A DNA stretch of 64,000 bases from Neorhizobium alkalisoli (GTDB lineage: Bacteria; Pseudomonadota; Alphaproteobacteria; Rhizobiales; Rhizobiaceae), in contig NZ_VIWP01000007.1 of assembly GCF_007829835.1 (NCBI RefSeq), positions 1-64,000 on the forward strand, written 5' to 3'. Positions within the stretch are counted from its first letter, which is position 1. Every line of letters starts with the position of its first letter. The position numbers and the translations under genes are program-made. The notes beneath the pieces are model-generated. The model was not told the origin of the DNA. It saw only the letters and a program-made list of their open reading frames with translations, and did no database searches. Positions 1 to 7,966 of this stretch are shown piece after piece.

Positions 1-382
1 GTCAGCGACAATCAGCGTGATAACTTGATCCCGACCGCGACCTAAGAATCTCATCCAGATTGTCGCCCGCGTCTTATCCTGATTGCCGCGCTATACGGAG
101 CTGGCCGCCCGGCAGATATATCCGCATGTCAGCCTCACCGGTGGTCATGCCTGCCGCAACGGCTTCGGCTTGGGCACGCGGGCCGCGCTTGGCTGCGTTC
201 TGATCACCGGCTAACAGGAACTGCTTGCCGTATTCCGGCATCGCCCGCAGAGCACGAACCTGAGCGGCTTGAAGCTCCCACTCCTTCGGCAGCGCGGGCT
301 TGGTCGTTACCTTGCCTTTGGCTGAAGTGCGGATGATCGTGCGGACGCCTCTGATGCGTACTGTCTGCTGTGTGGGTTTCAT
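1..382 (-). pseudogene. Broken VRR-NUC-type nuclease gene of the integrated element
   Basis: The gene reads leftward from an ATG at 382 preceded by GGAG. The first 95 or so codons resemble the VRR-NUC nuclease fold found in phages: an early EWELQAAQ segment, a central AKRGPRAQAEA stretch, then GMTTGEADMRIYLPGG, which corresponds to the family's G-x-x-D core strand. In VRR-NUC proteins this strand is followed by an E-x-K catalytic strand. Here the frame instead runs to a stop at 74-76. A different frame from about 95 to base 1 continues plausibly (RFLGRGRDQVITLIVAD, like the family's last strand). I infer a small deletion or frameshift near 95-105 that removed the E-x-K residues. The gene runs off the window edge. 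Assignment to the family is by eye only. Confidence 0.5.
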
Positions 383-411
383 GTTGTCTCCGTGTCTGGA
401 GAGTTTCATCC

Positions 412-770
412 GGCTGGGCCGGTCAGTTTACATCCCACTCCCAAAGGGGATGGCGTTCCCACCGCCTCCCCCTCTTTAGAGGGGAAAAATTGGGAACGTG
501 GGAATGCATTTGTTTCCAGATACTTAGCCGTTCCCAAGTGATTTTGGGAACGTTGGGAATGGGAACGTAATTTCGTTGTTTTAGTTACGTTTTCCGTTCC
601 CATTCCCACTGGGAACGCCCGTTCCCAAGTGCTGTTGGGAATGAGATTCATGGGGCCAATATCGGGATACCGATATCGTTCTTGGGGCGGCCACGCCTTT
701 GACCGGTACACATTCGTGCCGAGGGCCGGCCTGTCTCTTAGAATCGGTGGTCTCCCCAAAATTGGGGACA
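412..770. repeat. GGGAAYG repeat field, candidate replication origin
   Basis: This 390-bp gap between the primase-helicase gene and the VRR-NUC gene holds about eleven copies, on both strands, of the heptamer GGGAACG or GGGAATG. They start at 454, 492, 500, 529, 546, 555, 561, 595, 601, 611, 620 and 637. Several pair into dyads, for example 529-535 with 546-552, and 620-626 with 637-643. Further right are two more dyads: ATATCGG/CCGATAT (659-676) and TCCCCAA/TTGGGGA (753-768). Iteron-like repeats just downstream of a Prim-Pol/RepA gene are typical of origins of phage satellites and small replicons. Function is inferred from position and pattern. An operator array for the element is the main alternative. 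Confidence 0.6.
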
Positions 771-803
771 CCCGTCTGCGCAAATTGCGCTTGCGGCCAG
801 CCT

Positions 804-3026
804 TCACCTCGGTGCACCGGCCGTGAAGTACCCAAGGCCAATCGCGAAATTACCGCCCGGAACGTCCAGCCACTTCGCTGTTTTCTCTCCTCGCCCAGCT
901 GCCCGCACCACCTCACCCCTCTCCAGCGCTTGTTCAGCGAGTGTTTCGATCTTGTTTCTTGCCAGCCTTCTCAATTCCTCCGGCAATCTCTCGCGCATCT
1001 CGTACACACCACTGACTCCGGTCTTCGTGAAGGGCGAGCCCGCCTCAGCCGCAGCTGCAATCGCCACGACAAGCGCGCCGCGCAGGTCGCCTTGATCGAA
1101 TGCAGACGCCCCCGCCCCGGCAGTCTTATCGATAAGAAGCCCGTACTCGTTTCGGGCGTACGTACTGAGGATTCGCCGTGCCGGACCGTTAGCCTTGACG
1201 ATACCGCCGAGAACAATCCGGTTTGGCTCCCACGGCACCCCGATCTGCTTGCAGGCTGCCTTTGCCTTGGCCTCATCTGCAGGCCACATCGAGTAAACAA
1301 CACGAAGGCCGTCAACGAGCGCCGTGCTGCCTCGTATCGCCTCGCGGGCGTCACTGAGGTTCTCGATCGGTTTCGAGCTCTTGCGCATGTGGTGGGCTGT
1401 AAGGATCGTTGCCTCTGTCTCAGCAGCCAGGCGCGCTAACGACGAGCAGACAAACTGGCCAGCCGTTGGATCCTCATTGATCGGAAGGTGTGCAAAACTC
1501 GCCAGCGGATCGAACGTCACCAGTCGGAGATCGTCTATGTCCGCGAGCTGCTCGCATACGCGTTTGAACTCGTCCGTCTCGACGAGGCCAAGCTTTCGAT
1601 CCTCCCGCCAGAAAGCCCGAGCCCCACCCGCCGAGGGGAGCGGAACCACGATCATCTTCTTGCCGAGTTCAGAGAAGCGCTCACCTTTGGCATCCAAAGC
1701 GCTCACGCGCCGGTGCACCTCGTTCGCGTCATCTTCAGATGTGATCATCACCGATGTTCCTTCGACAGCAACCTTCCCTCCGAAAATGGGGGAGCTGTAG
1801 AGGCTCTCGCCAAACGCGATGCGGCGATGAAGCTCCAGAAGAGCGAATGATTTTCCAGTGTCACCAGCCGCAGACACCATGCCAGGCACTCCCAAAGGAA
1901 TGACCCCGTCAACTAACCATTTTACTGGCGGCGCTTCTCCGACGTATCGATCGACGGTCCACTCTCGAATAGAGAGTGTGGCCGCCTTGTTGTCGTTGGC
2001 CGCGGTGGGGGTCTGCTGATTTGTCGGCATACCCCTCTCCGCCTGCTTCCGAAGGCTGTTCTCGACGAACCTCTTGACGACCTCCGGATCCAGCGGTGGG
2101 GTATTGTCCGTTTGAAAATCCGGCTCGGGCGGATGCCGGGGGCTGAGAATGCCGGCCTTCAAGCCGTTCTCGATCGTCTTGACGCATCGAGCCCAATCTC
2201 GTCCCCATCCACGGGCAACATCCTGCAGCCAGGCGCGTGCATCGCTTTCGCTGACGTGACCGCCACCTACCCACTGGCCAAGGTTGAATGCCGCATCGTT
2301 CAAGCTGTTGTTGCGGTTGCCCATTGGCGCGCGGGCAAGATCTGCGAGCTCTCGCTCAACAGCGGCGTCAACGTAGGCGCTGTAAGTCCCAGCAGCGGTC
2401 GGCAAATACGTGGAGCCCGCCTCTATCTTTTTGGGCTTCACGAGATCCAGCAACCACGCGGGCGCCTCTGCGATCTCGCGGACATCGTCGGCCCAGTCGT
2501 AGCGGCGACCATCACCCATAGCACTGCCGGCGCCGATGACGTAGCCGCCCTCGCCTCGGATATCGACCCCGGCGCCAAGAGCGCCGCGGTTGCGGACTCC
2601 ATCATCGTGCCTAAAGTAGACGTGCATCCCGCCGTTCGGCGTCGTGACGCGCGCCGTCTCGGGCAGTGGGCCGTGCTCGGCCTCCATGGCAGCGAGCCAG
2701 TCGAATCCGTTTGCTGCGCCCGGCTTGGCGTCGATGTCGAGCACGAAGAAGCCCGTCGGCGATCCGGTCGGCAGGCCAATCATCGCACTGGGGTATCGTC
2801 CCCAGGCGCGCTCAACTACCTCTGGCTTCTTGTACGCGCCATGAACACCATTGGCCGTCAGCGGGGTCTTGGGCCCACGCTCTTCGAGTTCGCCGGTGTG
2901 GGGGTCGTAAACGTCCTCGGCTTCATGGCGGCACGGGAAGCAAGGCCAGCCCTGCTCTGCGAATGCGATGGCCGTCTGTTGTGCGGTCGGCGCAGAATTA
3001 GGCGGCGTTTGTGGTAGTGGAAACAT
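804..3026 (-). CDS. Prim-Pol / RepA-type primase-helicase
   Basis: This 740-residue protein combines two replication enzymes. The N-terminal part (about residues 20-190) is a bifunctional primase-polymerase of the archaeo-eukaryotic primase fold: a D-x-D metal motif in FVLDIDAK, a histidine strand in TPNGGMHVYF, and a further acidic strand in GVDIRGEGGYVIG. The C-terminal half is a RepA/DnaB-like hexameric helicase ATPase, with Walker A in AAGDTGKSF, an acidic Walker B strand in LVTFDPLASF and a TAHHMRK sensor segment. It should prime and unwind the element's own origin, presumably the repeat field immediately downstream. The start overlaps the preceding 93-residue gene, indicating coupled translation in a leftward operon. 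Confidence 0.85.
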   Translation of the reverse strand: MFPLPQTPPNSAPTAQQTAIAFAEQGWPCFPCRHEAEDVYDPHTGELEERGPKTPLTANGVHGAYKKPEVVERAWGRYPSAMIGLPTGSPTGFFVLDIDAKPGAANGFDWLAAMEAEHGPLPETARVTTPNGGMHVYFRHDDGVRNRGALGAGVDIRGEGGYVIGAGSAMGDGRRYDWADDVREIAEAPAWLLDLVKPKKIEAGSTYLPTAAGTYSAYVDAAVERELADLARAPMGNRNNSLNDAAFNLGQWVGGGHVSESDARAWLQDVARGWGRDWARCVKTIENGLKAGILSPRHPPEPDFQTDNTPPLDPEVVKRFVENSLRKQAERGMPTNQQTPTAANDNKAATLSIREWTVDRYVGEAPPVKWLVDGVIPLGVPGMVSAAGDTGKSFALLELHRRIAFGESLYSSPIFGGKVAVEGTSVMITSEDDANEVHRRVSALDAKGERFSELGKKMIVVPLPSAGGARAFWREDRKLGLVETDEFKRVCEQLADIDDLRLVTFDPLASFAHLPINEDPTAGQFVCSSLARLAAETEATILTAHHMRKSSKPIENLSDAREAIRGSTALVDGLRVVYSMWPADEAKAKAACKQIGVPWEPNRIVLGGIVKANGPARRILSTYARNEYGLLIDKTAGAGASAFDQGDLRGALVVAIAAAAEAGSPFTKTGVSGVYEMRERLPEELRRLARNKIETLAEQALERGEVVRAAGRGEKTAKWLDVPGGNFAIGLGYFTAGAPR

Positions 3027-3279
3027 AGGCGGTAACGCGCTCCATGAACTGCTGAGATGCTGCTTCAGTGATTGCGGCTGTCGTGGCTGGCGAGAATGTC
3101 ACCGATCGGCGACCGCCCACCGCGGTTGGCGCGTAGGTTAGCATTCGTCCATCCGGCGCGCGGAGTAAGCGCATGCCACATATTCGGACGTCACCGGTGA
3201 TCTGCAGGTCGAACGTGGCGACCAGCGCCATCGTCCCGCCGCCAGGGTGAGCGGCGGGTTGGAGGTTCTCGATCTTCAT
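2998..3279 (-). CDS. Small SpoVG-like protein of unknown function
   Basis: A 93-residue protein whose ATG at 3277-3279 overlaps the stop of the upstream gene (ATGA) and whose end overlaps the primase-helicase start by 29 bases, so the three genes are translationally coupled. The sequence has a beta-rich core (MALVATFDLQI, then VRICGMRLLRAPDGRMLTYAP) followed by a C-terminal helix, a pattern reminiscent of SpoVG/septation-type proteins. That is a visual resemblance, not an established family call. The genomic position suggests a replication accessory role in the element. Confidence 0.6.
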   Translation of the reverse strand: MKIENLQPAAHPGGGTMALVATFDLQITGDVRICGMRLLRAPDGRMLTYAPTAVGGRRSVTFSPATTAAITEAASQQFMERVTAYVSTTTNAA

Positions 3280-3653
3280 GCCGCAGCCAGCGCATTTGAA
3301 AGCGGGCCGAAGTCGATCGATCGCTTGCCGCTGTTCCTGGTTGAAAAGTAGCGGCCCTCCAGTTGGTCGACCGACGTGATGAATCCGCGCATCCCGCAGG
3401 CTGCCGCGAATGCTACGAGCTTTGGCGACGCTGTCCGCCCAAGTGGACCGAGCAGGAATTCGAAGACCGTCGACGGCTGCTTGCTTCCGTTTGCATGATC
3501 GGCGAATACGCAGAGGCGCAGGTTGCCGTCGGTTTCGCGATGCAGGTCGACGGCCCAAACGCGCCATCCTATCCATTTCTGGTCGAATTCCTCATGGGTG
3601 GGTAGCTTGATGGCGATGGGGAGATCGTTCCCGATGCTAATCTGTGGGCGCAA
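3276..3653 (-). CDS. Hypothetical protein of the integrated element
   Basis: A 125-residue soluble protein that I do not recognise. It starts at a TTG (3651-3653) directly downstream of a perfect AAGGAGG ribosome site, which decides the start over any internal ATG. The N-terminal half is rich in aromatic residues (WIGWRVWAVDL) and has a strand-rich look; no membrane segment or catalytic motif is evident. Its stop overlaps the next gene's ATG. It belongs to the compact leftward replication operon of the element. Confidence 0.65.
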   Translation of the reverse strand: MRPQISIGNDLPIAIKLPTHEEFDQKWIGWRVWAVDLHRETDGNLRLCVFADHANGSKQPSTVFEFLLGPLGRTASPKLVAFAAACGMRGFITSVDQLEGRYFSTRNSGKRSIDFGPLSNALAAA

Positions 3654-3719
3654 AAGTCCTCCTTCCGGCGCGACGTCCGGCTATGGTGTTGAGTCTACTG
3701 AGTGCAAAATTGCGTTGAG

Positions 3720-3950
3720 TTAGGCGGCGCTGACTGGGTAGTCGCCGAGAGCTGCGGTGATGTAGTTGAGCCATGCGGCCGGCGCCCATACACCGCAATC
3801 GCCATTGCCGCACGTCGCTGTCATTTCGTCAGTCGGCTTTTTCATCGCTCGAATTGCGGCAGCTGCCTGGTCGCGGTAGTGTTCCCATGCCAGCCCGTCC
3901 CCGAGATTGTCTGCAAGCGCACAGGCGACACGGTCGATCATTTCTGTCAT
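3720..3950 (-). CDS. Small phage-type hypothetical protein
   Basis: A 76-residue protein starting at the ATG at 3948-3950, which overlaps the stop of the AlpA-like gene (ATGA). The body reads like a common prophage/temperate-element small protein: MIDRVACAL..., then W-x-H-YRDQAAAAIRAM followed by a K-P-T segment and a C-terminal alanine-rich helix. Function unknown. Spacing to the next gene is 66 bases, the largest gap in this operon. Confidence 0.6.
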   Translation of the reverse strand: MTEMIDRVACALADNLGDGLAWEHYRDQAAAAIRAMKKPTDEMTATCGNGDCGVWAPAAWLNYITAALGDYPVSAA

Positions 3951-4156
3951 GCCGCAGCCCTCGCTTCGGCCTGCTTCATCCATGCCGACAAAGAAGAACG
4001 CCGAGCAGCAACGGTGCCACCGAGTTTGAAGTGCGGTACTATCTTTTCATAAGTCAGACGGTAGACTTGACGCTGGGTCACCCCGAGGAATTTGGCAATC
4101 GCTGGCGCTCCCATCAGAAGGTCGCCGTCGATAATCTCATCGCTTAACAGTGTCAT
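3947..4156 (-). CDS. AlpA/excisionase-like HTH regulator
   Basis: A 69-residue protein with a MerR/AlpA-type winged helix-turn-helix across residues 18-60 (APAIAKFLGVTQRQVYRL, then the wing FKLGGTVAARRSSLSAW). Such proteins act as excisionases or as transcriptional activators of phage satellites. The ATG at 4154-4156 has an AGGAG ribosome site 6 bases upstream. The gene is divergent from the integrase with about 190 bases between them, and is the first gene of the leftward operon leading to the primase-helicase. It could be an excisionase, an activator, or both. Confidence 0.75.
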   Translation of the reverse strand: MTLLSDEIIDGDLLMGAPAIAKFLGVTQRQVYRLTYEKIVPHFKLGGTVAARRSSLSAWMKQAEARAAA

Positions 4157-4323
4157 GAATTCTCCTCTTCTAGCGGTAATGATGACCCGACGCTGCTGTT
4201 CACATTGGATATGCGCAACGTGATTATTACGCTGGTGGTCGCAAATTCCCCCGACAACCCCAAAAATCCCGCTAGTTACGTAGACCGCCGCCCACGCTTG
4301 AAATTCATGTGCCAAGGAGCCAT

Positions 4324-4352
4324 CATGTGACTCACGATCAAGAGGTCACATG
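4324..4352. promoter_or_regulatory. Inverted repeat over the integrase start codon
   Basis: Eight-base arms CATGTGAC (4324-4331) and GTCACATG (4345-4352) are separated by 13 bases; the right arm contains the integrase ATG. Position suggests an operator or a translation-blocking hairpin controlling int, perhaps bound by the AlpA-like protein. The ribosome site between the arms is weak (AGAGG). The arms are seen directly; the role is inferred. Confidence 0.5.
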
Positions 4353-5534
4353 GCAAAAATCAAGAAGCGTAGCTGGGCTAACGCGAGCGGCAAACACGAG
4401 GCGTGGCAACTCGACTTCACCGATCGGTTCGGAAAGCGGCACCGCGAGCAGTTCAGCCTCAAACGTGATGCAGAAACTAGGCTCGGCGAGTTGCAAGGCA
4501 CTACGCGAGCGGGCACTTATCGTGCACTAGCCGACAAATCCGACGTCGCGGCAGCTTGCAAGGCGTTCTGCGAGTACATGACCGAACGTGCCGATCGTAA
4601 AGAGAAGGTGACGGAAACCTATCTTCGAACAACTCGCCAGCACTGCGAAAACTATATCGACCCGCTGAACGAATACGTGCTGCGACGGCCTGGCATTGTG
4701 CGCAAAGACACGATCAACTTCAAAGGCGGGATTGGTAGTATCAAGCTATCCGACTTGACCGCAGCAAGGGTGATCAAATTTCGCGACGACATGCGGAAGC
4801 ATGGCGCCGGTATTGTGACCACTCGGAGAGTTTTAGGTACATTGTCACGGATACTAAAGCATGCAGTTGAGAGCGACATGGCAACAATGAACGTTGCCAA
4901 GGGCATTCGGGTAATCGGCACCCGCGATGAGGACTCCGAACGCGTGACGCCACCAGCTAAAGCTGATCTCGCCGCTCTCCTGAAAGCTGCTCAGCCGGAT
5001 TTCAAAATTCGAATACAGTTTGCCGCAGCTACTGGCCTCCGCGCTTCCGAACAGTGGGCACTGAAGTGGTCTAGGGTCGATCTGCAAGCGGGAAAAGTCA
5101 CAGTCGACAGCCGAGTGGATGCCTTCGGCAACATCGACGTAACCAAAAGCTCCGCCGGCATGCGAACAGTGCCTATCGGCAAGGCGATAGTCGAACAGCT
5201 TGCCGCCTGGCGCGATCGTTCAAAGCAAAAGGAAAATGACGGGTTTGTCTTCCCGGATTCTCGCGGAGGCTTCACTCGACACACCAATTACATGAAGCGA
5301 AACTGGACCCCGCTATTTATTGCGGCAGATGTCGAACCGATAGGTTGGCACGCCCTTAGGCACTATGCCGTATCTACATGGATCGAGGCAGGCCTTCAGC
5401 CAAAGGCGGTTCAGACCCTTGCCGGTCACGCATCCTATGCCATCACTATGAACCGTTACGGTCACCTTTTTCCGTCCGACGATCATCAGTCCGCATTCGA
5501 CAAGATCGCGGCAACGCTTGCAAAAACAGAATGA
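4350..5534 (+). CDS. int: Tyrosine recombinase (phage-type integrase)
   Basis: A 394-residue site-specific recombinase that inserts and excises the element at a tRNA gene. The N-terminal part has an Arm-binding-like segment (residues 1-50) and a SAM-like core-binding domain (about 65-190). The catalytic domain shows the expected signatures: Arg in AATGLRASE, HxxR in WHALRHYA, the second His in AGHASY and the nucleophilic Tyr in MNRYGHLF. The stop lies only about 55 bases from the tRNA-Lys fragment, the usual int-att geometry. It is divergent from the AlpA-like gene. Confidence 0.93.
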   Translation: MAKIKKRSWANASGKHEAWQLDFTDRFGKRHREQFSLKRDAETRLGELQGTTRAGTYRALADKSDVAAACKAFCEYMTERADRKEKVTETYLRTTRQHCENYIDPLNEYVLRRPGIVRKDTINFKGGIGSIKLSDLTAARVIKFRDDMRKHGAGIVTTRRVLGTLSRILKHAVESDMATMNVAKGIRVIGTRDEDSERVTPPAKADLAALLKAAQPDFKIRIQFAAATGLRASEQWALKWSRVDLQAGKVTVDSRVDAFGNIDVTKSSAGMRTVPIGKAIVEQLAAWRDRSKQKENDGFVFPDSRGGFTRHTNYMKRNWTPLFIAADVEPIGWHALRHYAVSTWIEAGLQPKAVQTLAGHASYAITMNRYGHLFPSDDHQSAFDKIAATLAKTE

Positions 5535-5587
5535 CACATGTGCGGCACATTACACTCTACATGACCTGCAAAACACGGCATGACATA

Positions 5588-5646
5588 ATGACTTTTAATC
5601 AGTAGGTCATGGGTTCGAGCCCCATCGCTCTCACCATTAAATTCAA
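5588..5646 (+). repeat. attR-like tRNA-Lys 3' fragment
   Basis: Bases 5588-5635 match the 3' part of a tRNA-Lys(UUU): anticodon loop CTTTTAA, variable loop, a perfect 17-base T arm (ATGGG/CCCAT), acceptor strand CGCTCTC, discriminator A and CCA. The 5' half of a tRNA is missing (the preceding bases do not form a D arm or acceptor partner), so this is not a functional tRNA but the duplicated att end left by integration. The intact tRNA should lie left of base 1. Bases 5612-5646 recur at 13277-13311 with 33 of 35 identical. Confidence 0.85.
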
Positions 5647-5782
5647 CTAGTTAGCCGATTTCATGTGACTTTTTGCGACTAGATTTATTCACACGGAAAT
5701 CGCACTCTTGCGAGGACATTCCAAACCCGCTGAGATGCCGCGTTCACCATAGAGGGCACTGTGTGGGTACTTTTTTCTAGAA

Positions 5783-6091
5783 ATGTTTCTGGGCACGTCG
5801 CAGGCGAGCGCCTGTATTCAGAGCGTCCGTTACGATTTTTAATCATCCGTGAATGGCGCAGTCCAGTGGCTCACGTGCCTGCATAACGAACAGAACGACA
5901 CGATCAACGACCATGCGGAAATCATAAATCGCCAATCGGACCAGCGTCGATCGATTAACGGCCTACTCCACTCTGTTGATGATCTGGTAAAAATTCAGGC
6001 TTGAGAGATCGAGAGCCTGCAGCAAGAGAATCAATCTCTTAAAGGCAGGCTCGCCGATTTCGAGCAGAGGCTTTCAAAGGTCGAGCACTAA
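5783..6091 (+). pseudogene. Decayed coiled-coil gene with two in-frame stops
   Basis: One frame from an ATG at 5783 encodes a coherent protein-like sequence interrupted by TAA at 5840-5842 and TGA at 6002-6004, ending at TAA 6089-6091. After the first stop it reads VNGAVQWLTCLHNEQNDTIN, and after the second EIESLQQENQSLKGRLADFE, a clear heptad-repeat coiled coil. The sense of the frame on both sides of each stop argues for a pseudogene. The parent family is not recognised. The rest of 5647-6478 shows nothing I can support as a gene. Confidence 0.5.
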
Positions 6092-6478
6092 ACCGCCATG
6101 CTCGTATCCGCACCGCCCTGATACCAGGTGACCAAACTCCCCGCATGAAATCATCGGCCCATCCAAGAGACGGGGCGCTTCATGAGCGTGGTCCTACCAA
6201 TCCAGCCTGACAGCCTTTACCGAATCTATACGGCGTCGGCAGGACAGACGACATCCGCGGCACCTTTCCCCTTCCAGCAGGGCAGAGATATCAGTGTCGC
6301 CCAGAGGGTCTCCCCGGGCAATTGGCAGACAATTAATCCGTTGCTCTATACTATGTCCGGGGCAGGAAGTGCTGGCGGCGGAGCCGTTATTTTTCTTCGC
6401 GCACCAAAGCCAGCAAAAAATGGGATTGCGCGCCAAAGTCCAAATTTAAAACTGTCCGGGAATGGCAGCCGTTTCTGT

Positions 6479-7966
6479 TTACGGACCGCTGGACGAGACA
6501 AACATGCGCCCTTCGAACCGGCGCTCAAGAGCAAGTATGAATTCCAGCTCTTCGAGATTGAGGATTTCATCGAGAACAGCATCTGCCTTCATCAGACCCG
6601 CATTCAGCAGGCGCTTCATAAAACGCCAGCAATCGAGCGGATCGTGAACGATGTAGCTTTCAGCATGTTCGAAGGCATGCCGCCAAGCGGCATAGCCGGA
6701 GAAATGGCTATCGGCACCGAGAAAAAAATCTGAGCCGTAGCAGGTAATTTGCCCAACTGGCATCAACGCCAGATCATGCAGGATATGGCGCATCGCAAAC
6801 CCTCGTCCCATGAATATCGAGGGTGAGAAATAATAAGAGCGGGTGCGGTGCCCCCTTGTCTGCCACGCGATACGCATTCGCTCGATTTGCGTGCGTAGCA
6901 TCGCAAAATCGACGTTTTCCTCTCTCAATGTTCTGGCGATCGCTTCAGGCTGTCTCTCCAGAAAGATGCTGTTGTAATATGCAGCATCAGTGCGTGTGCC
7001 GATCATTGATCCCGCCGCGCGAAACGCATCATTAGCGATGAAGTTTGTGCGCACAACGCGGTCATGCGCGTCGATCGCTTCTCCACTACCCAGCCTGTTG
7101 CGTGCTGGCCCAACAACGGCAACCGATCTCCGCCCAATCCACCGTGAGAACCGACGATCGGATGCCGACTGCATCGAGGCGTGGAGGTCGCGGGCCCGGT
7201 CGACTTCGCCAAGCGCCAGCAATCCGTCACGTTTCAACACAGGATCGTTGACGGCTTCAATTACCGTTTCGATGCGGTCTCGATCATCAAGGCAAACCGC
7301 TGCGGCAAGCTGCATCGCTCCATTTGGCGAAGCGTTGCTTTTTGCCAGAAACGAGCTAGCGGCCGCCTGTTTTGCCGCCACAGCCGCGCGGACCAGACCT
7401 TGCCGGTAAAGAAGATCATGCATGGTCATCCACCATGCCATCGGCATCGCCTCAGCGGCAATGTCGCCCACGAGCTGATGCGCAGACACAGGCGAAAGAG
7501 AACTTGCGAGAGTCATCGCCTCAAGATGCTTCGCTGCCGAAACGGCCTGTTTGGCCGCGGGAGGAGCTGTTACACGCAATTCGGAAATCCAGGCCGTCTG
7601 CTTGTAATGCGTCAGGCGCTCAAGCGTAAATCCGATCAGGGATATGGCTTTCCCAGGTGACAATGCGCCGCTTGTTACCTCTCTGCTGACCAATCGCATC
7701 GTCGCCCGGAATTCCCGTTGTGCCGCACGCGACTTCTCCGCTCGGGTCAGCCTGTGGGCGAGCTGCAGGCGGACCTTCACCAGCCGCTGCAAAACCAAGG
7801 CTCGCGTCGTGCGATCTCTCAACCGGGGCAGCGTTTCCTCTAAAATCTTGATTGCGCCCCTGAGATTGCCCGACTTGATCTGTTCAGCAGCCGCATCAAG
7901 GGCGGCCTGCTGCTTTCTGGCAACGAACCAGTCCCATGCTGCCTGCCAGTTTCCGCTAAGCTTCAT
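6479..7966 (-). CDS. GT29/sialyltransferase-like protein with helical N-terminus
   Basis: A 495-residue protein. Residues 1-180 are helical and TPR-like (GNLRGAIKILEETLPRL). From about residue 280 it carries a sialylmotif-L-like sequence: VAVVGPARNRLGSG, then IDAHDRVVRTNF and GTRTDAAYYN, which in GT29 enzymes binds the CMP-sugar donor. The C-terminal part (GYAAWRHAFEHAESYIVHDP) could correspond to the smaller sialylmotifs. It probably transfers a sugar, possibly a sialic-acid-like one, to a surface glycan. The ATG at 7964-7966 is preceded by an in-frame TTG, and the ribosome site is weak, so the start is uncertain by one codon. No signal peptide is visible. The family call is by motif recognition only. 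Confidence 0.65.
   Translation of the reverse strand: MKLSGNWQAAWDWFVARKQQAALDAAAEQIKSGNLRGAIKILEETLPRLRDRTTRALVLQRLVKVRLQLAHRLTRAEKSRAAQREFRATMRLVSREVTSGALSPGKAISLIGFTLERLTHYKQTAWISELRVTAPPAAKQAVSAAKHLEAMTLASSLSPVSAHQLVGDIAAEAMPMAWWMTMHDLLYRQGLVRAAVAAKQAAASSFLAKSNASPNGAMQLAAAVCLDDRDRIETVIEAVNDPVLKRDGLLALGEVDRARDLHASMQSASDRRFSRWIGRRSVAVVGPARNRLGSGEAIDAHDRVVRTNFIANDAFRAAGSMIGTRTDAAYYNSIFLERQPEAIARTLREENVDFAMLRTQIERMRIAWQTRGHRTRSYYFSPSIFMGRGFAMRHILHDLALMPVGQITCYGSDFFLGADSHFSGYAAWRHAFEHAESYIVHDPLDCWRFMKRLLNAGLMKADAVLDEILNLEELEFILALERRFEGRMFVSSSGP

Noticed and set aside
454..643. CRISPR array
   Set aside because: Repeats are only 7 bases, on both strands and irregularly spaced; no CRISPR-like repeat-spacer pattern is seen in this window.
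406..807. Leftward 133-codon frame across the repeat field
   Set aside because: The translation is dominated by repeat-derived residues and lacks a ribosome site; the region is better explained as a non-coding origin or operator array.
5588..5635. Possible intact tRNA-Lys gene
   Set aside because: Only the anticodon loop to CCA part is present; the 5' acceptor strand and D arm are missing.
6182..6733. 183-codon rightward frame beside the GT29-like gene
   Set aside because: Its second half is antisense to the GT29-like coding region and its first half has no recognisable features or ribosome site.
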